Assembly (NCBI RefSeq): GCF_020329505.1
Contig: NZ_JAGKJJ010000004.1
Location: 186,001-250,000, forward strand
Direction: 5' to 3'
Source of the DNA: Bradyrhizobium semiaridum
Lineage (GTDB): Bacteria > Pseudomonadota > Alphaproteobacteria > Rhizobiales > Xanthobacteraceae
DNA: 64,000 bases
Part shown: in pieces, positions 16,234 to 23,766 of the stretch
Layout of the letters: every line of letters begins with the position of its first letter
Numbering within the stretch: position 1 is the first letter of the stretch
The notes under the pieces: model-generated
Database searches by the model: none
Seen by the model: only the letters and a program-made list of their open reading frames with translations
Told to the model about the DNA's origin: nothing
Translations under genes and position numbers: made by a program

Positions 16234-17252
16234 GCGGCGACGTCGGTTGCGAGCTTCAGCAGATTGGCTGCGGTCGTCGTCTTAGCACTGTAGTCCTTCC
16301 AGGCGGTATCGCGCGCAATGTCGCGCCACTTGCCGACGGTCGCGGCGTCGAGCGCAGAGACTTTGGCGCCGGCCTTCTCGTAGACCTTGGCGACCTCGAC
16401 GTCGTCGTCCTGCGCGCCCTTGCGGCCGAATGCTTCCAGCTCGGCGCCGACGGCGAGAATGACGTCCTGCTGGTTCTTCGGCAGCTTGTCGAAGATCGCC
16501 TTCGACATCATCAGCGGCTCCAGCATGAACCAGTAGGAGGCGCCGGCGCCCGAGGTCAGCGATTTGGCGACTTCCTCGAGGCGGAACGAGATCAGGCTGG
16601 TGGAGGAGGTGATGCCGGCGTCGCAGGCGCCGGTCTGCATCGCGGCGTAGAGCTCGTTGGAGGGCACCGACAGCACCGCGGCGCCGGCGGTTTGCAGCAC
16701 CATGTCCATCTCGCGCGAGCCGCCGCGCACCTTCAGGCCCTTGGCATCTTCGGGCGCCACGATCGGCCTGGAGCGGCTGGCGACGCCGCCGGCCTGCCAG
16801 ACCCAGGAGATCAGCAGGATGCCCTTGTCGGCGAGGAAGTCGGTGAGCGCCTTGCCGACCGGCTCGTTCTTCCAGCGCAGGCCCTGGTCGTAGGTGGTGA
16901 CGAGGCCCGGCATCAGGCCGATGTTGGTCTCCGGCAGCTCGCCGCCGGCATAGGGCATCGGATAGAGGCTGAGGTCGAGCGCGCCCTTGCGCATCGCCGA
17001 GAACTGCGCGTTGGTCTTGATCAGCGAGGAGTTCGGATAGACCTCGGCGGCGATCTCGCCGCCCGAGCGCTTCGCCACCTCGGCGGCGAACATCCGGCAC
17101 AGCCTGTCGCGGAAGTCGCCCTTGTCGATGGTGCCGCCGGGAAATTGGTGCGAGATCTTCAGCGTGATGGCGGCATGCGCGGTGCCGATGCCCATCCGCA
17201 GGACGGCAGGTGCGGCGAGGGCGGATGCGAGGACGTGGCGGCGTGTGAGCAT
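16230..17252 (-). CDS. TRAP transporter substrate-binding protein (DctP type)
   Basis: 340 residues from ATG 17252, preceded by GGGGAG; a much longer frame upstream lacks similarity and a signal peptide. The N-terminus MLTRRHVLASALAAPAVLRM is a Tat-like signal peptide with paired Arg, cleaved after THA. The mature part has DctP features, including KVRGGSREMDMVLQTAGAA around the conserved carboxylate-binding Arg, and PSNELYAAMQTGACDAG. It captures the substrate in the periplasm for DctQM. The ligand may be a keto- or hydroxy-acid given the adjacent leucine genes, but this is speculative. Confidence 0.92.
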   Translation of the reverse strand: MLTRRHVLASALAAPAVLRMGIGTAHAAITLKISHQFPGGTIDKGDFRDRLCRMFAAEVAKRSGGEIAAEVYPNSSLIKTNAQFSAMRKGALDLSLYPMPYAGGELPETNIGLMPGLVTTYDQGLRWKNEPVGKALTDFLADKGILLISWVWQAGGVASRSRPIVAPEDAKGLKVRGGSREMDMVLQTAGAAVLSVPSNELYAAMQTGACDAGITSSTSLISFRLEEVAKSLTSGAGASYWFMLEPLMMSKAIFDKLPKNQQDVILAVGAELEAFGRKGAQDDDVEVAKVYEKAGAKVSALDAATVGKWRDIARDTAWKDYSAKTTTAANLLKLATDVAA

Positions 17253-17490
17253 GGTTCTCCCCTGAAGAGCTTCTTGATGGCTGTTAGGCCGGGCCGAGCG
17301 CCAGCTTAGCCGGACTTCACGTGAATCTTCTCTAGTCTGATAGTTCGAGGCGCCCTGATAGGCGGGCGGACCCGCGGCGGCAAGCCCTTGGCGTTGCTGC
17401 GGCGCACACCTTGCCGCGCGAGTATCGGTCCGATCATCCTGGCACCGGCGGCACCCGCCGTGACTCAAGAATTCGTCATCGGAGGTAACA
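17253..17490. other. Divergent promoter region between dctP and the MKKD gene
   Basis: 238 bases up to the leader peptide and 312 up to the next named gene. No gene seen. It should hold the TRAP operon promoter (minus) and the promoter for the leader/MKKD unit (plus); no consensus boxes stand out. Confidence 0.45.
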
Positions 17491-17568
17491 ATGGGGCGCC
17501 CGATGCGTCGAGAACAGAGCGGCAGATGTCGCGCTCACACTCGACCACACAAGGGATCATCGTCATGA
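17491..17568 (+). CDS. Putative leader peptide upstream of the MKKD-repeat gene
   Basis: A 25-codon open frame starting at ATG 17491, five bases after a near-perfect GGAGG Shine-Dalgarno (17481-17485), which is stronger than the site of the following gene. The product is very basic: six Arg, one Lys and two His, starting MGRPMRREQ and ending KGSSS. Its stop TGA overlaps the ATG of the MKKD gene (ATGA), so translation of the two would be coupled. No match to a known leader is recognised. It may be a regulatory upstream frame or simply a ribosome loader. Confidence 0.5.
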   Translation: MGRPMRREQSGRCRAHTRPHKGSSS

Positions 17569-17798
17569 CCAGCAAGACCTCCATCGGCCTTTCCGCCGCG
17601 CTTCTGTCGCTGAGCCTCGCGCTCGCACCCGCCGCCTTCGCTCAGGATAAGATGGGCAAGGACGACGCGATGAAGAAGGACACGATGTCCAAGGATCACA
17701 TGAAGAAGGAAGACGGGGGCATGATGAAGAAGGACGACGCCATGAAGAAGGACGGCGGCGCGATGATGAAGAAGGACGACGGCATGAAGAAGAACTGA
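17565..17798 (+). CDS. Pentapeptide MXKDX repeat protein, secreted
   Basis: 77 residues. The signal peptide (LSAALLSLSLALAPAAFAQ) is followed by a low-complexity mature chain built of MKKD, MMKKDD and MGKDD units, about ten Met-Lys-Asp repeats in 50 residues. It fits the MXKDX repeat family of short exported proteins, whose function is not established; the Met-rich chain could bind metals, which is inference. ATG 17565 has AAGGGAT upstream and overlaps the stop of a putative leader peptide. Confidence 0.82.
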   Translation: MTSKTSIGLSAALLSLSLALAPAAFAQDKMGKDDAMKKDTMSKDHMKKEDGGMMKKDDAMKKDGGAMMKKDDGMKKN

Positions 17799-17856
17799 CG
17801 CCGTCGGCTTTCCATATTGCCGCAGGTCCGCCGACTCGCCGGGCCTGCTGCCACGC

Positions 17857-18213
17857 TTACCGCTTCTTCTTGCCGCGCTCCTTGCGCGCGGCATAGCGGG
17901 CGTCGCGCTTGGCCTTCTGCTCGGCGAGCAGCGCCTCTTGCCGCGCCGCTTCCTCTTTCTTTTCCCGCGCGATGCGGGCGGCCTCGGCGGCGGCGGCCTC
18001 TTCCTCGCGGCGCTTCTGCTCGGCCTTCTCGGCCTCACGGGCTTCCTTGGCTTTGGCGCGGCGTTCGGCGATCGCCGCGCGCTCCTCGGCCCGCGCCTTC
18101 ACGGCCGGGTCGTCAGCGCCCGGTTGGGCACGAAACTTGTTGAGGAGGTTCTGCCGTGCCTGCTGGGCCGCCTTCGCGCGGTCGGCAAAACCCGGTTCCT
18201 TGAAGCCACTCAT
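17857..18213 (-). CDS. DUF6481 family charged helical protein
   Basis: 118 residues from ATG 18213; an open stretch of 44 codons upstream is unrelated. The start MSGFKEPGFADRAKAAQQAR is the family signature. The rest is a long Ala/Glu/Lys/Arg helix (EREAAIAERR-like repeats) ending in GKKKR, likely coiled coil and nucleic-acid or ribosome associated, by charge only. Similar genes often sit near cold-shock genes in alphaproteobacteria; no such neighbour is here. Cytoplasmic. Confidence 0.8.
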   Translation of the reverse strand: MSGFKEPGFADRAKAAQQARQNLLNKFRAQPGADDPAVKARAEERAAIAERRAKAKEAREAEKAEQKRREEEAAAAEAARIAREKKEEAARQEALLAEQKAKRDARYAARKERGKKKR

Positions 18214-18419
18214 AGAGGAAGCCTGCTGCTTTCTGTTGATGCTGAAATTGGGGGAGTCGGTTCGGCGCTTCAATAAGCGAAGCCCGGTGAAAACACCAGC
18301 GCCTGAGGCCTGCCGCCAAGCAGGAGAGATATGAGCCAACAGCAAATGCCGCAGGCAGCGCGCAGCCGCGCGAATGACAGCTCCGTGGTGAGCGGATGGT
18401 CACCACGCCGGCGAACGCG

Positions 18420-18644
18420 CTAATTGCGCTGGGAAAGCTCGCGCCGGCCGTTGCCCAGCACCTTGGCGACGGTCTCGGCGGTCATCGCCGCCCGGTCGGA
18501 GGCGCGCTGCGCCTCCAGGCGGTCGCGGGCCCTTTCTCTGATCAAGAGGGCGATCAGCTGCAGCCGGCTCTCCTCGTCGCCGGCTTGCAGGAGCAGCTGC
18601 CGGTAACGGCGATAATCGTAGCTCGCGTCGTCCTGTTCGCTCAT
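18420..18644 (-). CDS. Hypothetical small helical protein
   Basis: 74 residues starting MSEQDDASYDYRRYRQLLLQ from ATG 18644. It is predicted to be all helix, with LLLQAGDEESRLQLIALLIR and RARDRLEAQRASDRAA, and looks like a compact cytoplasmic helical hairpin. No family recognised. It is preferred over a same-size frame in another register because its composition is protein-like and it starts with a GGGGC-preceded ATG. It is in the same orientation as the DUF6481 gene but 206 bases upstream of it. Confidence 0.6.
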   Translation of the reverse strand: MSEQDDASYDYRRYRQLLLQAGDEESRLQLIALLIRERARDRLEAQRASDRAAMTAETVAKVLGNGRRELSQRN

Positions 18645-18817
18645 CGGCACGCCCCGCACACGCGCTTCTCTGCAGCAACATTTTTCAGCAAGCCGCTGCA
18701 TCCGGCAATGCGCGCACGCTCACGCCGTCAATTTGGTGCGCGACTGTTGCAGATTTGATCGCACGCCATCGGGCAAAGCGGTCATGATGGTCAGGTCAAC
18801 TGGAACCCGAAGCGGTT

Positions 18818-18994
18818 ATGAGCGATCCTGAAGACGAAGGCAGCCGCCGCGGCGCGCTGGCCGGACTGCTGGTGGCGGTGGTGATGCTGGCGGTCGGGCT
18901 CTGGCTCGCCCATGACCTGACCGCGGCAAGCAAGCTGCAGGATTGCGTGATGTCCGGCCGCACCAACTGCAATGTGATCGAGCCGGCGCGCTGA
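18818..18994 (+). CDS. Hypothetical single-pass membrane microprotein
   Basis: 58 residues, MSDPEDEGSRRGALAGLLVA onward. A short acidic and basic N-terminus is followed by one transmembrane helix (LAGLLVAVVMLAVGLWLAHDL) and an exported C-terminus with two Cys in LQDCVMSGRTNC that could form a disulfide. The charge pattern suggests N-in, C-out topology. A similar architecture (one helix, then two Cys) is found in the next plus-strand gene at 19136, so the two may be related. No family known to me. Confidence 0.6.
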   Translation: MSDPEDEGSRRGALAGLLVAVVMLAVGLWLAHDLTAASKLQDCVMSGRTNCNVIEPAR

Positions 18995-19135
18995 CGTTCT
19001 TGCGGCAGTGCACTATCGACCCCAGATCCAGGTCCAAAGGTCAGTCCGAAATATTTGGGCCGGTTTGTGATTCCCTTCACAGGGGCCCGGGCAGGCTGTT
19101 CCTAGACTCCCAGGGGATCGACGGGAACCAAGGCC

Positions 19136-19384
19136 ATGATGTCCAAGCTGTGGTCCGGACGGGGCGTGGCAATTGCCACTGCCGTTGTGACGTGCGCTGC
19201 TTTGGTGGTCCTCGTGTCGTGGAGCGTCGTCTCGCCTGCGGCCGTGTCGAGCGGAGCCCTCGGGCCGGAGTGGCAATGCAGCCGGGTGGCGTTCGTGCTC
19301 ACCACCTGTATCCGCGCGGCCGAGGCCAGGCGCCAGGTGATTCCGGTGCGGGCGAAGCAGGATGATTGTCCGCCAGGGATCTAG
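19136..19384 (+). CDS. Hypothetical small membrane-anchored or secreted protein
   Basis: 82 residues. One hydrophobic helix (VAIATAVVTCAALVVLVSWS) follows a short basic N-terminus; the outer part contains WQCSRVAFVLTTC with two Cys and a final DDCPPG. A start two codons in (second Met) is equally possible. The architecture echoes the 58-residue protein 140 bases upstream. It ends 13 bases from a convergent small gene. Function unknown. Confidence 0.55.
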   Translation: MMSKLWSGRGVAIATAVVTCAALVVLVSWSVVSPAAVSSGALGPEWQCSRVAFVLTTCIRAAEARRQVIPVRAKQDDCPPGI

Positions 19385-19397
19385 CTCCGATCGCGGC

Positions 19398-19577
19398 CTA
19401 CTTCTTGGTGCCTCGCTGCTTCGGCTTGATCGACAGGCCGAGGCGCATCGCCATCTTCTTGATACGGTCGGGCGAGCGTCCGGTGGCTTTCGCAACCTCC
19501 TCGAGCGACTTGGAGGCGCGTGCCAGTTCCATCAGTCGACGATCCTCCTTGAACGACCAGCGCGGCTTTCGGGCCAT
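19398..19577 (-). CDS. Small SANT/Myb-like helix-turn-helix protein
   Basis: 59 residues: MARKPRWSFKEDRRLMELAR onward, then EEVAKATGRSPDRIKKMAMR and a basic tail ending TKK. The pattern W-S-x-x-E-D-x-x-L...L-E-E-V-A...R-S-x-x-x-I resembles a single SANT/Myb-like DNA-binding unit, and the protein is highly basic. GAAAGAAG precedes the ATG. Similar tiny proteins occur in Bradyrhizobium. It might bind DNA or act as a regulator; nothing nearby tells the target. The frame is below common ORF-length cut-offs. Confidence 0.65.
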   Translation of the reverse strand: MARKPRWSFKEDRRLMELARASKSLEEVAKATGRSPDRIKKMAMRLGLSIKPKQRGTKK

Positions 19578-19773
19578 CTTCTTTCATGTCCTTGCATTGC
19601 TAGCCCAACAAAGCCGCCAAGCAGGAGGGCCTGACGGCTTTGCCGGTGTGGGCCCGGACCTTGGGGAATTGTCCGGTGGGTAAGCAATACTGCTTCCGGA
19701 TAAGGCTGCAATTTAAACCGGAATTTAACCTAACCTATCAAGGTTACTCGGGTAGACGTGGCAGGAAGGCCCT

Positions 19774-19989
19774 ATGCGCAAGGTCGCCATTCTGAGTGCC
19801 GCACTTTGCCTGTCCGGTTGCTGGTCCGAGCCGGAGGTCACAGGCTCGACCAACAATGCCTGCACGACCAACCTCTACAGCCGCTACAATCCGAAGATCA
19901 TGGAGCAGTGCGTCAACGCCTGCATCAAGTGCGAGCGCGGCAACGTCACGACCTGCACGACGTCCTGCACGCTCAAGGGCGCGCGGTAG
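19774..19989 (+). CDS. Small Cys-rich lipoprotein
   Basis: 71 residues with a lipoprotein signal (ILSAALCLSGC, lipobox LSGC, acylated Cys16). The mature part contains CTTNLYSRYNPKIMEQCVNA and CIKCERGNVTTCTTSC, six further Cys in addition to the lipid Cys, likely paired into disulfides. AGGAAGG lies upstream of the ATG. The family is not recognised and no partner gene is adjacent; its cellular place is the periplasmic face of a membrane. Confidence 0.75.
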   Translation: MRKVAILSAALCLSGCWSEPEVTGSTNNACTTNLYSRYNPKIMEQCVNACIKCERGNVTTCTTSCTLKGAR

Positions 19990-20141
19990 CCGCGGCGCGT
20001 CGGTCCGGCAAAAGCACCCGTCCTACTGTTGCTGAGTTGGCCGCCAGCGTCGCGCGCTTGCACGGCGGGGTGAACACCGGTATCGCCATCCCGGCGGCCA
20101 GGGCCGGCCCATATGGAAACGTTTGGCGATTGGAACACAGC

Positions 20142-21053
20142 ATGCGCGGGCCTGCTCATGTCGCGGTCGACTGGGGCACAAGCAGTTTTCGGCTCTGGGT
20201 CATGGACGCTGCCGGCGATGTGCTCGGCGAGCGCCGCAGCGACCAGGGCATGACGGCGGCCGCAAAAGCGGGCTTTGCGCCGGTGCTGCAATCGCATCTC
20301 GACGCACTTGGCGTCGCGGCGGAGGTGCCGGTTGTGATCTGCGGCATGGCGGGCGCGCGACAGGGCTGGGTCGAGGCCGGCTATCTCGATACCCCGGCCC
20401 ACCTTTCCGATGTCCTCGGCCGTGCGGTCGTGGTGGGTGGGCAGAATCGCGACATCCGGATCCTGCCGGGAATCGCCCAGCGCGACGCCGCAGCACCCGA
20501 CGTGATGCGTGGCGAGGAAACCCAGCTGCTCGGTGCGCTGGGCCTGGATGCAGCCGGAGATGCGCTCGTCTGCATGCCAGGGACGCATTCCAAATGGGTG
20601 CATGTCGCGGGCGGGACAGTCGAGCGCTTCGCGACCTTCATGACCGGAGAGCTGTTCGGCGCGGTCGCGCGCGACACCATCCTGTCGCATGCCGTGGCCG
20701 GTGCGGAGGAAGCGGTGGACCAGGATGCATTCCGGTCGGCGGTCGCGGATGCTTTTGCCGCGCCGGCGCGCACCGCCAATCTGCTGTTCCGCGTGCGCGC
20801 GCGGCAATTGCTGTTCGGCGGCAGCGCAGCGGCCGCGCGCGAGACCATTTCAGGCACGCTGATCGGCGCGGAATTGGCGGCATCGCTCGCCGGCTGCGCG
20901 CCGGGAGCAGTTACCTTGATTGCATCAGGACGGCTGCAACAATTGTATCAACTGGCCTTCGACACGCTGTCGACACCGGTTCGCTCGGTCGATGCCGATG
21001 AAGCGGTGCGCCGCGGTCTCGCCATTGCTGCGGGCGCGATCTGGAAACGCTGA
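20142..21053 (+). CDS. dgoK: 2-Dehydro-3-deoxygalactonokinase
   Basis: 303 residues from ATG 20142 (MRGPAHVAVDWGTSSFRLWV), the phosphate-binding start of the ASKHA sugar kinase fold; the open frame further upstream is unrelated. DgoK signatures include VPVVICGMAGARQGW, RGEETQLLGAL and CMPGTHSKWVHV. It phosphorylates 2-keto-3-deoxygalactonate with ATP in D-galactonate catabolism (De Ley-Doudoroff route). Followed after 10 bases by dgoA, so the two form an operon. The dehydratase and regulator are not next to it. Confidence 0.93.
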   Translation: MRGPAHVAVDWGTSSFRLWVMDAAGDVLGERRSDQGMTAAAKAGFAPVLQSHLDALGVAAEVPVVICGMAGARQGWVEAGYLDTPAHLSDVLGRAVVVGGQNRDIRILPGIAQRDAAAPDVMRGEETQLLGALGLDAAGDALVCMPGTHSKWVHVAGGTVERFATFMTGELFGAVARDTILSHAVAGAEEAVDQDAFRSAVADAFAAPARTANLLFRVRARQLLFGGSAAAARETISGTLIGAELAASLAGCAPGAVTLIASGRLQQLYQLAFDTLSTPVRSVDADEAVRRGLAIAAGAIWKR

Positions 21054-21063
21054 GGATCAACGC

Positions 21064-21699
21064 ATGAGCATTCCGTTTCCGCCAATGAAGCGTCCGCTGG
21101 TTGCGATCTTGCGTGGCGTCGGGCCGGATGAAACCGACGGCATCGTCGGCGCGCTGATCGAAGCCGGCATGACCGCGATCGAGATCCCGCTCAACTCGCC
21201 GGAGCCGTTCCGCTCGATCGCGACGGCGGCCAAGCGCGCGCCGGCCGAGGTGCTGATCGGCGCCGGCACGGTGCTGTCGGCCGAGGACGTCGATCGTCTG
21301 CACGATGCCGGCGGACGGCTGATGGTGTCGCCCAATGTCGATGTCGAGGTGCTGGCGCGCGCCAAGCTGCACGGCATGGTGACAATGCCCGGCGTGTTCT
21401 CGCCGACCGAGGCGCTGCTGGCCGCAAGGGCCGGGGCGTCGAGCCTCAAATTCTTCCCGGCCAGCGTGCTCGGCGCTGCCGGTATTACCGCGATCCGCGC
21501 CGTGCTGCCGCCGGAGGCGATGATCGCGGCGGTTGGTGGCGTCTCGGACCAGAATTTTGCCGAGTATGTCCGCGCGGGAATTCGCGCCTTCGGCCTCGGC
21601 AGCAGCCTCTACAAGCCGGGCATGACGGCGGCGGAGATCGCGGTTAGGGCGAGGGTGACGATCGAGGCTTATGACCGGGCCGTGCAGGGACCCGGCTAG
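21064..21699 (+). CDS. dgoA: 2-Dehydro-3-deoxy-6-phosphogalactonate aldolase
   Basis: 211 residues, KDPG/KDPGal aldolase family TIM barrel. It cleaves the DgoK product into pyruvate and glyceraldehyde 3-phosphate. Conserved elements are LVAILRGV with Arg17, AIEIPLNSPEP with Glu40, IGAGTVLS, and the Schiff-base Lys129 in SLKFFPAS. LNSPEP after IEIP is the DgoA pattern, as opposed to TLRTP in the Entner-Doudoroff aldolase, and the dgoK neighbour supports the assignment. Confidence 0.93.
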   Translation: MSIPFPPMKRPLVAILRGVGPDETDGIVGALIEAGMTAIEIPLNSPEPFRSIATAAKRAPAEVLIGAGTVLSAEDVDRLHDAGGRLMVSPNVDVEVLARAKLHGMVTMPGVFSPTEALLAARAGASSLKFFPASVLGAAGITAIRAVLPPEAMIAAVGGVSDQNFAEYVRAGIRAFGLGSSLYKPGMTAAEIAVRARVTIEAYDRAVQGPG

Positions 21700-21741
21700 C
21701 TGACCTCGCGGGCTTTGTGGAGGGGCGGCAGCCTGCCGGCG

Positions 21742-22047
21742 CTACTCGTCGCGCTTGCCGCCGTCGATCACCCGGAACAGCGGCGCCGCCTCGCGGGGCT
21801 GCTCGAGCAGTTCGTCGACCATCGCCATGGCGGCGGCAACGTATTTCGTGGTCGCGCGGTCGAGCGGCCGCTCGGCTTCGTCCGACAGTGCGAGCTTGGC
21901 GCCCTCGAGCAGCTGGCGGGTTCGCCCGGCCGCCTCGTCGCCGGCGGTCAGGGACGCCCGGGCGATCGACCGCAGGACGAACAACTCGCCCTCCAGCCGC
22001 AGCAGCCGGTCGTTGAGCTTGCTCACGATGGCATTCAGGTTCTGCAT
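21742..22047 (-). CDS. Hypothetical helical protein
   Basis: 101 residues, MQNLNAIVSKLNDRLLRLEG onward, nearly all helix with heptad-like Leu/Ile spacing at the N-terminus (coiled coil about residues 1-40) and a short charged tail FRVIDGGKRDE. No signal or membrane segment. Composition and a clean start suggest a real cytoplasmic protein, convergent with dgoA across 42 bases. No family recognised. Confidence 0.6.
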   Translation of the reverse strand: MQNLNAIVSKLNDRLLRLEGELFVLRSIARASLTAGDEAAGRTRQLLEGAKLALSDEAERPLDRATTKYVAAAMAMVDELLEQPREAAPLFRVIDGGKRDE

Positions 22048-22234
22048 CGATGTCCTCTCGGCGCGGGCCGGGGCTCGATCGGTCGAGGCCCCGGCACCCT
22101 GGCTTTACACCGCCGTTCCTTTACAGGGTCCTTCCTGCCGAAATCCTTGCTCGGTCTAAGCCGCCGGCCCGGCACTATCCGGATCGCTTGGCCCGATTCC
22201 TGCTTTGCCAAACTCGGCAACGGAAGGGGCAGGC

Positions 22235-22324
22235 ATGATCGCGGAGCACTTCGTGGTGTGGGCTGGACTGTTGAGCGTCGTCACCTTGCTGGCGTTCAAT
22301 TCGAACCGGACGAAGGGCTGGTAG
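22235..22324 (+). CDS. Putative 29-residue membrane microprotein
   Basis: An open frame of 29 codons preceded by GGAAGGGGCAGGC. It encodes MIAEHFVVWAGLLSVVTLLA and a short NSNRTKGW tail: one hydrophobic helix with a basic end. The Shine-Dalgarno and the clean helix argue for a real microprotein, but the length makes chance possible. Confidence 0.35.
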   Translation: MIAEHFVVWAGLLSVVTLLAFNSNRTKGW

Positions 22325-22458
22325 CGGCGCAGGGGCGTCCTGCGAGGACCCCTGCTCGACGCTGGATCGTCCAAGGACGCGGAACTGCACGCGAAAGGCC
22401 ATTAGGAACCAGCCCCGGGCACGTGCTGTTGACCCTCCTCACAGATGGAGGACACAGC

Positions 22459-22704
22459 ATGTATCTCAAACCGTTGATTGCGGTGACGGCGCTTGTATTC
22501 GCATCGTCGGCGTTCGCACAGGGCGTCTCGAACAAGACGCCGGGCCACCAAATGCAAAGGGCGACAAAGTCCACCGCCCCTGGTGCGTCCGAATATGCAC
22601 CCGGTCACAAGATGCAGAACGCGACCAAGTCGACTGCGCCCGGTGCATCCGAATATGCGCCTGGTCATCAGACCACGGGCAGCAACACCCGCACGCGCCG
22701 CTGA
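22459..22704 (+). CDS. Secreted tandem-repeat protein
   Basis: 81 residues. The signal peptide MYLKPLIAVTALVFASSAFA is cleaved after AFA. The mature part is two tandem 20-residue repeats (33-52 and 53-72) containing ATKSTAPGASEYAPGH, with a shortened copy NKTPGHQM before them. A GGAGG-type Shine-Dalgarno lies 8 bases upstream and a terminator follows. Short APGH-repeat exported proteins occur in Bradyrhizobium; the role is unknown. The long upstream frame is not part of the gene. Confidence 0.75.
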   Translation: MYLKPLIAVTALVFASSAFAQGVSNKTPGHQMQRATKSTAPGASEYAPGHKMQNATKSTAPGASEYAPGHQTTGSNTRTRR

Positions 22705-22718
22705 GGCGCTTCGGGAAA

Positions 22719-22743
22719 AGGCCCGCAACGGGGCCTCTTTTTT
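22719..22743 (+). terminator. Rho-independent terminator of the tandem-repeat gene
   Basis: AGGCCC (22719-22724) pairs with GGGCCT (22731-22736), loop GCAACG, followed by C and six T (22738-22743). It starts 14 bases after the stop codon. Confidence 0.85.
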
Positions 22744-22920
22744 GCCGGCGGCGGAGCAGGGTTGTTTCCGTTCATCCGTACGCGCCAAACAGCACAACGC
22801 CGCACCAGCCGAGTATGATGGCTGAGCGGCGTTGCCTCGAAGCTGGGCCCTGAAATCCCCAGCAATCATTCTGTCTGCAGTCCGGGTGCCGACGTTCGAG
22901 CCACCCGTGATCACACGGGC

Positions 22921-23004
22921 TTACTTCGCGAGCTCGAGCTTGCGGATCTCCTGCAGGCGAGCCATGCAATAGTCACGATAAAGCGTGTTGATGAAATCCC
23001 ACAT
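22921..23004 (-). CDS. Putative 27-residue microprotein
   Basis: A frame from ATG 23004 with AAGGGGA seven bases upstream encodes MWDFINTLYRDYCMARLQEI plus RKLELAK. The N-terminal WDF-x3-LYRDYC motif looks like the short, often duplicated microproteins of rhizobia, but I cannot place it in a named family. Good ribosome site and aromatic/charged composition argue that it is real; it is in no operon. Confidence 0.5.
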   Translation of the reverse strand: MWDFINTLYRDYCMARLQEIRKLELAK

Positions 23005-23165
23005 GGCCAATCCCCTTTGGTTCAATGGGGAGAGGCTAATCCCGGATTGTTTCGGGCCGGCTTCGCGCGGTCTGGAAAATGGTTTCATGACCTCCAAAAA
23101 TGGAACCGATCCTGTGGTGTCGGCGTTTGCTCGCGCGCCATAGAAGGCCCAACGGGAGGACGCGG

Positions 23166-23441
23166 ATGCGTAGAATGCTCTTGGTCACAGCGCTCACACT
23201 GCCAATCGGCCTCATCCCTGCGGCTTCGGCAATGCCGCTCGGCCATCCCACGCTGCACGATCAGGCCCGCAATGCCGATGTGATCGAGGTCAAAGGCGGG
23301 CACGGTCATGGCGGCCATGGCCACGGACACGGCTGGGGTCGCGGCCACGGAGCGCATCCCTATGGCTGGAGCCGCGGCCGCAAAGTTGGCTGGGGCCATC
23401 GCGGCTGTCCGCCCGGTCACTGGAAGAAGGGCTGGTGCTGA
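23166..23441 (+). CDS. Secreted His/Gly-rich protein
   Basis: 91 residues from ATG 23166 with GGGAGGA upstream. A signal peptide (MLLVTALTLPIGLIPAASA) precedes a His/Gly-rich stretch, GGHGHGGHGHGHGWGRGHG, then basic Trp/Gly-rich sequence ending RGCPPGHWKKGWC with two Cys. Histidine density suggests metal binding in the periplasm, by composition only. Related short exported proteins are common in Bradyrhizobium. It is a single gene upstream of tRNA-Arg. Confidence 0.75.
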   Translation: MRRMLLVTALTLPIGLIPAASAMPLGHPTLHDQARNADVIEVKGGHGHGGHGHGHGWGRGHGAHPYGWSRGRKVGWGHRGCPPGHWKKGWC

Positions 23442-23547
23442 GCGCCGTCTCGCGTACGCCAGTCTGGCGGCTCGCGTGCCTCGTCAATCGCTTTCGCCGC
23501 GCCAGCGCGGTTGTCCGTGCACGTTAATAAGTTCTCGAATCCCGGAT

Positions 23548-23624
23548 TGGCGATCCCGGCAGGATTCGAACCTGCAACCCGCGGAGTAGAAATCCGCTAC
23601 TCTATCCAGTTGAGCTACGGGACC
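23548..23624 (-). tRNA. tRNA-Arg (anticodon UCU)
   Basis: A 77-base cloverleaf on the minus strand including an encoded CCA (complement of 23548-23550). The acceptor GGTCCCG pairs with CGGGATC with discriminator G; the anticodon stem GCGGA/TCCGC holds loop TTTCTAC, giving TCT, which reads AGA/AGG arginine codons; the T arm contains GGTTCGAATCC. No integrase or repeated 3' end nearby suggests island integration. Confidence 0.96.
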
Positions 23625-23766
23625 GTGGCCGTCTTGTAGCACCGGCATTATGAAAAATCTGCTTGTCCGCCAAGCCCGTCCGAGCCGATTTTTTGTGATT
23701 TCGCAACGGGTGCGAGTGGACGCCGGCGACGGTGCCGGGCCGATCGGTGCCGGCCCGGCTTGCAGG

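Noticed and set aside
23548-23624. tRNA-Arg as an island attachment site
   Set aside because: No integrase nearby and no second copy of the tRNA 3' end was noticed in the window.
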